From Thozetella sp. PMI_491 (taxonomy: Eukaryota; Ascomycota; Sordariomycetes; Chaetosphaeriales; Chaetosphaeriaceae), in contig MU270065.1 of assembly GCA_021432635.1 (NCBI GenBank), positions 433,977-497,976 of the forward strand: a DNA stretch of 64,000 bases, given 5' to 3'. Below the pieces are notes generated by a model that did no database searches, was not told the DNA's origin, and worked only from the letters and a program-made list of their open reading frames with translations. Positions 41,090-53,055 of this stretch are shown piece after piece; position 1 is the first letter of the stretch; each line of letters opens with the position of its first letter. The position numbers and the translations under genes are program-made.

Positions 41090-44000
41090 TCATGTTGATG
41101 GCTTCAACGCCTCCCAGCTTCCCATCTCCATGGTAGCGTCGTCCGCCAGAAGATCGACGGCCTGCGCCTGCGCCTTCCTGGGCGCCGGTGGTGCCGGCTT
41201 CTGTATGGTGGCCGTCGGCTTCCGCGTCGGCAGCTGCGGGCGTCGGTCTTCGTTGATCATGCCTGGCAGACCGACGGCCCCGGCGGGAGTGGTGCGGCCC
41301 GAGGCGACGATGTTGGCCGTGCCGGCTCGCCTTGGCGGCTTTACTGGCGGTGCCGTCTCTGTCGTTTGGATGACGCTGCCGTTTCTAGCGGGGAGAGACG
41401 GCGGGGGCCCTGAGTATTTGTCCTGGGGAGCGATGGGGGTCTGGACGGAGGTCGACGACCGCCGAGGCGGGCCCGGCTTGGAACCGGGAAGCCCATCTAG
41501 AGTGCCTCTCGTTGTCCCAGAGTCGCTGAGCGTGCTGCTAGTCATCGTGGGAGACTGGGTGAGGTGCGCGGGTTTCTTCGCCACCGGCGGCGGGCCCTTA
41601 GCCGTCCTCTGAGAAGCAGCAGATGGCGCCCGTGGTGGAGGGGGGGTGGGAGTGGTCTTTGGCACGGGCTTCCGTGCCAGCTGGGTTGTACTCGAAGAGG
41701 CAGAAGACGGGCCCGAGCCGTTGGTGGCGGCGGTATGCCTCCTAGGGGGTGGCGGGGGCGGGGGCGTGGACGTGTCATTTTGGAGCGGCCTGATGGCGTC
41801 TTCGTGAATGTTCGCTCGGCCAAACTTGGTGGCGAGTGCAGACGGATCATAAGGAGGAGGAAGCTTTCGAGGGGCCGAGGTGGATGCCGAGGTTGAGAGG
41901 AGAGTGGAGTGGTTAACATGTTCGTAAGGAGACGTCGACATGCTGGAAAAGGATGACAAACGAGACTCGGATCTCGGGATGTTGACCCAGTCTGGCTCCT
42001 CGGTGGGCGCGTATGGATTGGACGGCCGGTTCGGGTTCAAGATGGTCTGGTGAGAAGAGCTGATAGACCTTGGCGGCGCGATCGCGGAGCGAGCCATCTT
42101 GCCGTTCTCCAACCACCACCTCTGCCGGTCTGAGCTAGCGGGAGGCAAACCTGGTTCGATCGCGTCGTATCCTATCAAATCCTCGTCCTCGGAATCATCG
42201 GCATTGATGGCCGCGGTGCCATCCCCAACCTCGGCTCTGCGGCGCTCATAGATCTCCCGGCTTATTTTATCTCGCAGGGGCTCGTTGATGATGTTCACAG
42301 TGCACTCAAAGGTCCCGTAGACCGGCCGGTGGTCCGAGAACCTCAGCGGCGCCGAGCTATAAGACAGCTGGCGGAGGTTGTTGCCCTTGCGCAGGATACG
42401 GTCTGTCCAGGCAGGTATGCGAGCTTTCTCCCTATAACACGGTGAGCAACCTGGACCATGGTATCGTGACTCTAGGCGCGGGACCACTCACGAGCTATCG
42501 TATTCGTCTGTCCCAATATCAAACTTGTATGTCGGCATGAAGGTGATGCGCGCCTCGGAATAATAGGGAAACGCAAGGCCGGCAACCATTTGTAGGTTCA
42601 GCTGCAGCGAGCAAAGGTCAACGCACGGTTCAGGGGTACGAGTAGCAATTGCTAACAGCACGCATACTTACCTGATCGTTTTCGTAGAGTCTCTCCAAAT
42701 CCTGTTTCCTAACCAGCTCCTTCGCCGTCTCGAGCCCCAACCCGATGCGGTAGTTGAAGTCACCAAACCAGAACACCGAGTCTGGAAAGAGTGAGGAAAA
42801 ATCCAGAGTTAACAACGTCCTCCTTGCCTGAGGGGGGCGAGCAGTCCCTACCGTGATCGTCTATCCCTCTATTCCTCTGAAACCGAAGTCCGCGGTGGAT
42901 TGTGGCGTAATCCTTGTTCCGTTCCTCGTAGTTGGCAAACCCGGCAGCCAGATGCGCCGTAACAAAGCAAATCGGGGTATTTACATAGTCAAGCCTGATC
43001 GCTACTGCACCTTTGTTCCCCGCCATGCCGGACATGCCGGTCTTCTTCACACTCCCCTCTACGTTCTTGACACTTGCCAGAACCGAACTTTTGACAAAAA
43101 TGCAGAGAGCGGCCCCCACCAGCTGGCCGCTGCGCAGCAATACGTAACTCTCCCCCCCTACTTTGTGGGCATGGCGATCAAGTGTCCTCTTGACGGCAGC
43201 CTCCCACAGCTGTTTTCTTGTCGGATCGCTGTTCATGATCTGCTGTGGGCTCAGCTCCACTATCTCTTGGAACCCTACAGCTATGATCTCGGGCTGGGTG
43301 TTTCCGAGGATGGCAGGACAGAGCCACGCGGACAGGTCTTCGTCGATGCCGTCGGTTCGGCCGTTCAGGTTGAACGTGCCAACCCAGCTGGTCCTGGTTA
43401 GCAGAGCACCCAGTCTGAGGCCCCAGGGCCATACATGTTAATCTTCTCGGAGGACGAGAACTGCTGTTGCCGCTTCTGCAACTCTAGAGCGACGTAGTCG
43501 CTGAGGGGATCGAAGAGCACAACGGGGTGCTGGCCCATCAGCCGACCCAGGAGGGTGTCGATCGTATTCTGACGGGCGTTATCTGTGAAGTTATTGTGAT
43601 ACAGCCTGGTGGCAGATTTTCTAAGGTCAGCGACGGCTCCTGCAAACGACATCTTGCCGTGCCGCGTGAAGGAGGACTTGAGCGCGCCCGTGCCGGCATA
43701 AATCTTGGATAGAGAGTCGCCATTGTCGGCCCAAAGGTCCGAGTGGCGGGACCAGAAGTCCGAGGTAGCAAACTCGCCGCGATGCCCGAGGAAGGCCTCC
43801 ACCGCCATCTGGGATATGATGGTCTGGATCAAATTGGTCCTGTCTAGACAATCGAGACAGTTGGTTCGGAAAACACCTTCTTGCTGGAGAACGACAACAT
43901 ATCGCCGCGAACCCCCCGCTTGGCCGCGTCCCCTGTAGGTAGGGTCTTCTTCTTCCTGGGCGAGATAATACGCAAATCCGTCGGCCGAGTCCTCTATATA

Positions 44001-45451
44001 GCGACGAATGCCGCTCGCGGCCTCGTATCCCGTCGGCCCCTTTGTCTCGGCATGAAAATCGTATTCTGTATCCCGGAGCAGCGCGTGGTCTTGAGAGCCC
44101 TTCTCTCCGCGATAACTCAAGGGGCAGTGATGGATGCCCATCCGATAGCGGCCGGTAAGTTCTGCCTCGCCGGGCTTTGTGCTGAGAAGGTTGACGACAT
44201 GAACGGCGCCGTACGCTTTCTCCAGATCTTCAAAGTGCTTGTCGAACGCGGGCTGGGTTCCTTCTGGCGAGCGCGTGATCGTGATCTTTTGCTGGTTAGG
44301 AATGAGGCCGGCGGCCTGCTCCCAGAAGACTGGAACCGAGCCCCGGACTTGAGCATAAGAAAAGACGACGCCGCTCGGGCTCCAGTAGATCGTCTCGGTC
44401 TCTACAAAATTGGCGACATTTCCCGCATCGTCGATGCCTCGCGCATTGAAGCGCGTGCCAGCCCGCATGCACGACAGCCGAGAGATGATGGTGAGGTAGG
44501 AGGGCAGGCCGGATTTTGCCGCCTTCAGAGGAGCAAAGGCCTGGGGGATAGGCCAGCTTTTGCAAAAGCCTTGGATGGCCGACGTCAGGATTCTCGAGGC
44601 GTCCAGGGCGTCACGCTGGTGTCCCGGTAGACGCGAGCGGAACTCAACCAATGGGCGGATCATAAAGGAGTTCCAGAGAAAGGACTCGTCAAAGTTGTCG
44701 ATATCAAAGCTGATAGAGTCTGCAGGCCTACGAGTGCGTCAGAAGACAGACTGCGCACAGCGTGCGCGCACGCTAGCACCAGAGCCGCGGCGGGAACATG
44801 TACATACCTGTCCTGCATCCGATTCGTGATGTCGAAGTCGGTGCTGTAGTAGAAGCTGCCGTTGCTTAGAAGCTTCTGAAGGTCACCGCACGGGTGCTCC
44901 ATGGCGAGCTCTCTGCGACCGAGATTCTGCCCATACGGCGCGGGCGAGTCAAAGTCATAGGGATCAACCGTGACCACGTCGTCATAATCCGACGAGTTGA
45001 GACAGAAGAACTGAACGCCTTGGATCTTCTCCACCGTTTCCCCCGGCCGCACCGTCGCAACCCTCGAAGCCTGGGTGATGACGCATAGGAAGACATTGCG
45101 CTCAATCGAGATCAGACCTAGCGTTCCATAGATGGGCTGTGGGGTCAGCGGTCGGTACTCGTCGAGGATCTTATCGGTGACGGCATTGAAGGTGACGATG
45201 CATTTGGCCGCCAGGCCCTCGCTGGCATTGCTTCCCGCGCGGGGCCGAGTGGACGCGACAGATGTGAGGGAACCGTTCGCAATCGCCTCGCTTGTGGTCT
45301 GGCTGTGGCGGAGGATAAGGGCATGGTTCGAAGAGACGATGGCGATAGAACGGTGAGGGTAGTCGCGGATTAGGATCTGGCACGACTTGTCTGGTGACGG
45401 CGCCTGGCCAGCCCACAGGGTCGAGGACGGGGGAGGAGGGAACTCCATCAT
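41090..45451 (-). CDS. Synaptojanin-like Sac / inositol polyphosphate 5-phosphatase
   Basis: A 1344-residue protein from six exons: 44808-45451, 43435-44727, 42852-43387, 42672-42781, 42492-42601 and 41090-42431. The N-terminal Sac1 domain has its catalytic CX5R in NCLDCLDRTNLIQ (near residue 503). The 5-phosphatase domain begins at INIWVGTFNLNGRTDGIDED and has GMAGNKGAVAIRL, VTAHLAAGFANYEERN, WFGDFNYRIG and the C-terminal signature PAWTDRIL, then SDHRPVYGTF. The last 300 residues are Pro/Ser-rich (RPLQNDTSTPPPPPPPRR). The 47-nt intron 43388-43434 separates the two domains; without it the frame stops directly after the Sac domain. This architecture is that of yeast Inp51/52/53, which remove phosphates from PI(4,5)P2 and other phosphoinositides and act in endocytosis and trans-Golgi traffic. 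I cannot tell which yeast paralog it matches. Confidence 0.93.
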
Positions 45452-47779
45452 GGAAATCGAGGGTGGACTCGAGCGGCAGAGCAGCCGTCGTGGTATCTCT
45501 CCACGGCGTGGCCGAGCACGCTTGAGGTCGGCGTGAAGCTGACAGGTCACAGACGGCCGAGCAAGGTCAAAGAAGAGAAGCCGGGAACAGGGAGTCGGGG
45601 GGGGATGAACATCTCAATCCTCTTGTTGGGTGTCTCTGCAGCTCGGCAGCCGTGAGCGGAGAGAGTGGGAAGGGTGAAGAGGGCGGGCTTCCCCGGAAAG
45701 CTAATGCAATATGTTTGAAGAGTGAGGGTTTATCTAGGTCAGAAGTGAGATCCAGCACCTGTCCCGCCAAATTTGTGGCCCATGACGATGCTCTGGTGGT
45801 CCGTGTCCATGTCTTTCAGCTGTCCCGCCTGCCCGTCAGCTCTATCGCCTTGCAGCCATGGCGGGGTAGCCACCGCTTTCCGCTACCCCGCAGCGCCAAT
45901 GAACACCGAAGGAGGCTGCTCCCTCGCTATGGGCCAACACCCTTTGCACAACTGTAGGCCCAAGTCTGTGCGAGAGGAACCCTGAAGAAGGAGGTATATT
46001 ATACCTGAAGTGAATAGGACAGCGGACCAGTCGATGAGCTATGGAGTATTACAACACACGAAAACTAACAGTACTCTTACCAAGTGGGCCCTACAATACA
46101 ACTCCTTGTTTGTTTGTTTGTTTGTCTGTTTGTTGGTGTGGGAATTAAAAGCCACTGTCGTCACCTCTAGACATCAGAGAAGCAATTGACCTAGAGAGCA
46201 TACGAAGCCAGCTGAGAGCCATAAGGACCACCAGGGAGCCAAAAGGGCTAACAACAAGCCTCCAGCAACGTTCATTGGCTTTAAAGCCCTCACAACCGGC
46301 CGGCCTTTGCCTTGTACCAAGCTAACAAACATACGTGGATTGTGGAAGGCTTGCACTCTCTTGGCATCGGCCCTCCGCCCTTCGCTCCACGGAAGAATAG
46401 ATCTCACCGGTGAAGCCCGTTCGGGGACCCGACTGGGAGGTCTGCCTGTTGGCATGTCTCTCCGCAGAAGAAAGACTCCTCCTTCGACTAAAGACACGGG
46501 TTCACAGGGGCCGAAACAGCCATGAATGGATTCCAGGATTCCAGGGCTCCCAGACAGTCGGGAAACCTGTTGAGAGAGCGCATCCAGCAGACAATAGAAT
46601 TGGCCCCATCCCAGGAGCACGCTACAAAGCAGCACTGGGGTGCGCTCGCCACTGGCTAGATCTACGAGGTAGGAGCGAGGATGCGGTCACCGTCTGCTAG
46701 CCCGATTTTTTTCAAATCAATATTTGGAAATGCTCTCCAGCTAGCCCGTCGGCAGATCGGCTCCCGGCGCCGCATACTCCCGGTGCAGAATAGCAGTGTT
46801 GGTTACCGCAGAAAATGCAGTTGCCAAGGCCACTTAGACATTGTCTCTCCTAGCCAACCTCCATCCTTCGTCACGAGGATCATTTGCACCAAAAGTTGAC
46901 ACAAGATGAGCCGCCCGGCAACCGAAAATCATCGTGCTGCTGGAATAGAAACAGCTGGCATCGGAAGTTTGCCTTGCCTGTGAAAGAGCTCCCGTACGCT
47001 CGCGCCTAGCCAACTTGACCCCAGAGCCGCCTCCCTACCTGCGTTCCGGGGACGGGGGTGGGATATACCTCCAGCTGGGGTGCACATTGCCGAGACACCG
47101 ATTGTCCAATCTTTTAATCCCAAAATGTCACTTGACGGGCTGCTAGATGCAAGTCAATCGTGCATATCCCCAGTTGGGATGACACAGGGGCCGACAGCTC
47201 TGGGGGAAATGAATAATAGACGTGAAACTGGAGCTTGGCCAAAATGAACAAGAACAAAAGAATGCAATATGCTTGCATGGATCGTCAGATTGGGGTGGCA
47301 GTGAAGCTGGCACACGCCTGCTCCCAACGGCCAAGGCTTCAGATTGAATGATTGAGCTCATACTCCTCATGAGAGGAGTCGCACTCTTCCTATCATTGAA
47401 TGTATTTAGATCTCATCACTAGCCTTTTGGTAAAAAAAAAAGAAGAAGAAAAAAAGAAGGGGAAGGAGAGGAAAACGTGTTTGGGTGAAATAGCTGGACC
47501 CAGTTTTTACGCTTACCTAATACCGGCAACATCCCTGCTCCTGTGCCTCCGAGAAAGTGGTTAGTTTAAAGCAAAGCGCGCAGCAATTCACCAGAGCTGC
47601 CTTTCGGTCGAGCCTTTTTCTGCAGCCCACCCACCTTCGCTCCTCCCCAGCCTTCTCTGCTCGCACCCCCTCCCCCAAGCTCGAGCAAACCTCGGCCACG
47701 GGCGCCTTTCTGCATCTCTTTCGCCATCTGTCCTCGTCGCCGTCATTCAAAGACCTCACTCGCTTTAGCCATATCGAAC
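45452..47779. other. Divergent intergenic region, synaptojanin-like / PRP39
   Basis: 2.3 kb without a supportable gene. It contains a TTTG repeat (46106-46134), an A-rich stretch at about 47432-47460, and a pyrimidine-rich leader just before PRP39. Confidence 0.5.
46106..46134 (+). repeat. TTTG/TTGT tetranucleotide repeat
   Basis: Seven near-perfect units with one T-to-C substitution (TCTG) in noncoding DNA. Confidence 0.9.
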
Positions 47780-50186
47780 ATGAGCGACTACAACCATCTC
47801 GGTGGCTCCGATGAGGAGAACGCTGAGATCCAGCGGCTCCAGGCCGAGCTGGTAAGTCTTTGCGCCGCGCATCGTGGATCGCATCCCCGCTGCCCTTCCA
47901 CCGCTCCGCATATCTCTGACTGTGGGTTTCGCGAGCAGGAGACCGACTCGGACAACTTTGAGACTTGGGAGAAGCTGGTGCGCGCATGCGAGAGCCTCGA
48001 GGGCGGGCTCAACCGCAACTCGAGCCCGCAGGCCCTGGCAACCCTCCGTGACACATTCGACCGATTCCTTCTCAAATACCCTCTCCTCTTTGGCTACTGG
48101 AAGAAGTATGCCGACTTGGAGTTCACAATCTCCGGCCCCGAATCGGCCGAGATGGTACGTCGCTTTTCCAGCTATTGCTCGCGCACCCGCGTCGCGTACG
48201 CCGACTCAGCGCAGAGAGCTAACATGGGCCGCGCTGGCAGGTCTACGAACGAGGCTGCGCCAGCATCACCAATTCGGTCGATCTGTGGACCAACTACTGC
48301 TCCTTCAAGATGGACACCACTCACACCCCGCACCTGGTGAGAGAGTAAGTATCACGGATGGTTTCCTTCCCTTATAACCGCACCGAACCACAGCAGCGCC
48401 TACCGGGCCGCCGCAGCTCTGGCAGCTCGGTGGCCGAGGAAAAAGCAGTCACACAGCCTCGCGATCGACCGTCATGGTGAGAACCGCCGAAGGCCGAAAA
48501 CCTCAAGCTGGGATTCTCACTCTATTACCAGGCTCTGTTGTTTCCCAGCAGATACACCTCGCACGCTTCCAGACACACCTACCCGCTTCCCCGTCGCACA
48601 TGTTGTTGAGGCAGATTCTGGTTGCTTTGGGCATGGATCCGTTGCTTACACCGAGTTCCCCTCCTGTATTTGCACTCCTTTCCCGCCCCACCGCCCTCTC
48701 CTCGCCCCTTGGTGTTCATTTCTGACCCGACTCGCAGACTCTTTGAGCGCGCCGCCACCTTCGTCGGCTTGGATTTCATGGCCCATCCCTTCTGGGATAA
48801 ATATCTGGAGTACGAGGAGCGGCAAGAAGCGCACGACAAGATCTTTGCGATCTTGAATCGGGTGATCCACATCCCGATGCACCAGTACGCCCGCTACTTC
48901 GAGCGCTTCCGCCAGCTCGCGTATAACCGGCCCCTCGAGGAGCTCGTGCCAGCCGACGCGCTCGCACGCTACCGCTCCGAGGTCGAGGCAGAGAACGCCC
49001 CGTACGGGAGTTCCAAGGCGGAGCCGGAGATTGAGCGGGAAATTCGGGGCAAGATCGACGCTGCCTTCTACACCGTCTTCACCAGCACTCAGTCCGAGAC
49101 CAACAAGCGGTGGACCTTCGAGGCGGAGATCAAGCGCCCGTACTATCACGTGACAGAGCTGGAGCATCACCAGCTGATCAACTGGCGCAAGTACCTCGAG
49201 TTTGAGGAGGCCGAGGGCGACTTTTCTCGGATCGTCTTCTTGTACGAGAGGTGCGTCGTGACCTGTGCCCTCTACGAGGAGTTCTGGTTCCGATACGCGC
49301 GCTGGATGTCGGCGCAAGAGGGCAAGGACGAGGAGACGAGGAACATCTATCTCCGCGCGGTCACTCTCTATGTCCCCGTGAGCCGGCCGGGCATCCGCCT
49401 TCAGTTTGCCTACTTCGAGGAGATGAACGACCGCGTCGATGTCGCTCAGGAGCTCCATTCCGCCGTCCTGATGAAGCTTCCGGACTGCGTCGAAGCCATC
49501 ATCTCGTGGGCCAATCTCCAGCGGCGCCAGAACGGTCTGGATGCCGCGATCGAGGTCTACAAGGACCAGATCGACAACCCGGCGGTTGACATCTACACCA
49601 AGGCAGCTCTGGTGACAGAGTGGGCCGCCCTGCTGTGGAAGGTTAAGGGCTCCATCGACGAGGCGCGGTCTGTGTTCCAGAAGAACGTACAGTGGTACTA
49701 CGACAGTAGGCACTTTTGGCAGAAGTGGCTGGAGTTCGAGCTGGAGCAGCCCACGAGCGCAGAGTTGGAGCCCCAGCACGGAGAGCGAATCCAGGGTGTC
49801 TTCGAGGAGATGCGCAACAAGAGCCGGATCTCGGCCGCCACCAAGCGGGAGCTCGCCGAGGTCTATCTCAGCTATCTCCAGCGCCGGGGCGGCAAGGACG
49901 CCATGAAGCAATTCTTGGCAGTCGACCGAGAGACGTTTGGGTAAGCTTCCCCATTCCTCCCCAGACACGCAGTGCCCACAGCAGATTGCTAACATACCAC
50001 TCCCCTCACCGTAGACCTCCGTCTGTCTCGACGCTGTCGAAGAAAGCAGGTAGCAAACAGAATGGAGTCAACGCTCCGGAGCTCGATGATGCGACCCGCC
50101 AGCGGGCCGAGAGTCACTTCTTCGACTATTACCAGCTATTCACCGAGCCTGACCCGAACGCCCAGGGTCCGGCGCTATACAACTGA
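47780..50186 (+). CDS. PRP39: Pre-mRNA-splicing factor Prp39 (U1 snRNP)
   Basis: A 588-residue protein from exons 47780-47851, 47939-48154, 48241-48344, 48738-49940 and 50015-50186. All introns have GT..AG ends, three with GTAAG donors, and the total is an exact multiple of three. It is built almost entirely of HAT (half-a-TPR) repeats, with the typical W..Y..E spacing: NFETWEKLVRACESLEG, FGYWKKYADLEF, FWDKYLEYEERQEA, INWRKYLEFEEAEGDFSRIV, FWFRYARWM and FWQKWLEFELEQP. Prp39 with Prp42 (or as a homodimer in animals) is a structural part of U1 snRNP and supports 5' splice-site recognition. Intron 3 is 393 nt, several times longer than the others. The next gene is in the same direction. Confidence 0.93.
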
Positions 50187-51920
50187 AGCAGCCCGTATAT
50201 CCATATAGATATGCATGTGTGGATATGGCTCGTTGTGGCAATGCGCCCGGCCTTCGACTTGCTCTGTGTACATTACTACGGTTCTTTTGCCTTGAGGTTC
50301 CGTTTTGGGAGACGTGTGCTTCTGGATTCCCCTGCTAGTTCTTGACGACGCCCAGCGGACGTTGGTCTTCGGCTTTGAGATGGATGACTTCCTAGAAATG
50401 GGTGCCTTAGGGCGGGAGTTTGGCGGATTGGCGAAAACGATGGGAACTGTGGTGCCGTCGCAGCTTCACTTTTTTTTTTTCCGGCAGCGAGGGAAGCTGC
50501 CGGTTATAGGGCTGGCAATCAATGCTAATTCTTCCTTCAATCAATTACGAGAAGTTGCTGTCCATGTTCAAACTAGTGTAAGAATCGGTTCTCGTGAGCT
50601 GTGCAACTCCCCAAGAGTTTGGGCATAGGAGGTTACTGTGACAGCCGCGTATGCCTCATCTATCCTGCGGAAGAGCCAGGACTGTGTGGAGTACCTCCGG
50701 GGCACATCTCTGGTCCCACTATGCTGCTAGACAAGGGGCGATCTTGGGCTTTGGGAGGGAAGGGGTACTAGCTTCACAGTGATTGCTGTGTCGGGATCTG
50801 GGTCGGGATTTGCTATCGAAAAAGCGCCGGGCTCGACACCACTACCGGTATATGCTAGGGCAGCGTATGTAAACAACGGGCATCTGAAGACGAGCCTTAT
50901 TGCTCCGAGGGTCACCGTCGGCTCGGAGGTAGTGAATGGCAGGGGTTCGGAATGTTCCGAGCCGGCAGTCCTGGCGATTCCCCACGGAGAAGCCCTCGCG
51001 GACAGAGCAAGTTACCGCAGGTCGCCACTCGGGCATTGGCAGGGCGCACCGAGATGTCAAAAAGGTGAGATTCTAATTAGGCCGACCCAATTTAGTGATA
51101 GCCCGTAGCTTGGATTTGTTAAAAAAAAAAAAAATTTGGCCCTTCTTGTACCAGCTACGCTCGTGGCCCGTCTGTATCGGCGTATGATTTCCTATGGTCC
51201 CACCCAGTTTGTTCCTCGGCGCCGGCCGCCAGGCTAGGAGGGAATGAAAGATGCCTTTTGTTTCGCCTCCCCGGCCAGAACAGCAGGTGCCACATGCACA
51301 CCATAAGGCAATTCGGACCGCGGCTTAGGCGATAGGGGAGAAGCTGAGAGATCAGGCAGAAGGCGCACAAGCTGCTGCTAGCTACCACTATCGGCGACGG
51401 CCGGTAGGCTAGCCTGCCGTCTTCGGAGGGCTCCACCGGTTATCTCTCGGCTTGCCGGCGGCGCCCTCGCTCAGTCGCGCCAGCAAGCGGGACCCTGGCG
51501 CGCGCAAGTTCGGGCAAGTTCTGACTAAATTCAGACTGAAACCCAGCGCCAGCAAAAACGAGGCCGGGGAGGGAAAACGTGGCCCACGTCCCTACGAGCC
51601 GTTGGCCAATCGTGAAGAGCGGATTCCAAAGTCGAGCTCCATATCTCGCTAAGGAGCACCTGTGTTGCGAAACCTCTCCCTCTTCTCTTGCCTTCCATCA
51701 ACCATTGCTCTTGCCTCCCTCTTGTCCCCAGCTCTAGCGTGCATCCGTTGTTCAAGGTTGGTTCCCTAGCTCCTGATTCCACCTCCCCAGTGCATCCTCC
51801 TGCGTCTCCTGCCCTCTGCACAGCTTGCGAAAGCTCTCTGCCACCCCTCCGCCGCCCCCCTTCGGGATCTTTTTTTTTTTTCCCCTTATCGCTGACGGAC
51901 GCTCGACCCGCCCCCTCCAG
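50187..51920. other. Intergenic PRP39 to CCP1
   Basis: 1.7 kb with no gene seen. It has a T-run near 50470-50479 and an A-run near 51121-51134. The last 250 bases are strongly pyrimidine-rich and likely hold the promoter and leader of the peroxidase gene. Confidence 0.5.
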
Positions 51921-53055
51921 ATGGCCTCCGCAACCCGCACCCTCGCCCGCGCTGCCCTGCGCAACGCGACCCGTCCTGCCCTTGCCGCCGCGCCGCGCGC
52001 TGCCTTCCGCCAGGCTGGTCGTCGCTTCTACTCGACCGAAGGCGAGGCCGCCAAGTCGAGCTCGCAGACGTGGGTTTGGCTCGCCGGCGCGGCCGTGATC
52101 GGTGGCGGCGCCTTCTGGTATAACCAGAACAAGGGCTCCGCCTCGGCCAAGACCTTCACGCCCAAGTTTGACGACTACCAGGCCGTCTACAACGAGATCG
52201 CCAGCCGGCTTGAGGAGAACGGCGACTATGACGACGGCAGCTACGGCCCCGTCCTCGTCCGTCTCGCCTGGCACGCCAGCGGCACGTACGATAAGGAGAC
52301 TGGCACCGGTGGCAGCAACGGCGCCACCATGCGCTTCTCTCCCGAGTCGGACCACGGTGCCAATGCCGGCCTGAAGGCTGCTCGCGACTTCCTCGAGCCC
52401 GTCAAACGTGAGTGTAACCCGTCTCGAGAAAGCTGCAAGATCGGCGCGCTGACACTTGCCAACAGAGAAGTTCCCCTGGATCACCTACTCGGATCTCTGG
52501 ATCCTGGCCGGTGTGACTGCCATCCAGGAGATGCTGGGACCCGCGATCCCCTACCGCCCGGGCCGCACCGACCGCGAAGTCGCGTTCTGCACTCCTGATG
52601 GCCGCCTCCCGGATGCCTCGCAGGGCCAGGACCACGTCCGCAACATCTTCTACCGCATGGGCTTCAACGACCAGGAGATAGTCGCCCTGATCGGTGCCCA
52701 CGCCCTCGGCCGGTGCCACACCGACCGCAGCGGCTTCTCAGGTCCCTGGACCTTCTCGCCCACCGTCATGACCAACGACTTCTACCAGCTCCTGCTGAAC
52801 GAGAAGTGGCAGTACAAGAAGTGGGACGGCCCCAAGCAGTACGAGGACAAGAAGACCAAGTCCCTTATGATGCTGCCCGCCGACATGGCCTTTATCCAGG
52901 ACAAGAAGTTCAAGGAGTGGGTCGAGAAGTACGCCAAGGACAACGACGTCTTCTTCAAGGACTTCTCCGCTGTCATCGTCAAGCTCTTCGAGCTTGGTGT
53001 GCCTTTCGCCGAGGGCAGCGAGAATCAGCGCTGGGTCTTCAAGACCAGCGCCTAA
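51921..53055 (+). CDS. CCP1: Mitochondrial cytochrome c peroxidase
   Basis: A 358-residue haem peroxidase from exons 51921-52407 and 52466-53055; the 58-nt intron has donor GTGAGT and acceptor CAG and restores [15 protein letters not shown]. Residues 1-40 form an Arg/Ala-rich matrix presequence and [17 protein letters not shown] (about 52-68) the hydrophobic sorting segment, as in yeast Ccp1, which ends in the intermembrane space. Distal residues are Arg114, Trp117 and His118 (VRLAWHASG). The proximal haem ligand is His241 in GAHALGRCH, and Trp257 in GPWTF, 16 residues later, matches the radical-forming Trp191 of yeast. The proximal Asp is in [10 protein letters not shown]. The enzyme reduces H2O2 with electrons from cytochrome c. 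Confidence 0.95.

Noticed and set aside
46174-46635. 153-codon minus-strand frame with hydrophobic ends
   Set aside because: Hydrophobic at both termini but otherwise random-looking, no splice partners, no family resemblance.
48646-49995. 449-codon open frame antisense to PRP39
   Set aside because: It is the complement of a strongly conserved GC-rich exon; long antisense frames are expected there, and its composition has no family features.
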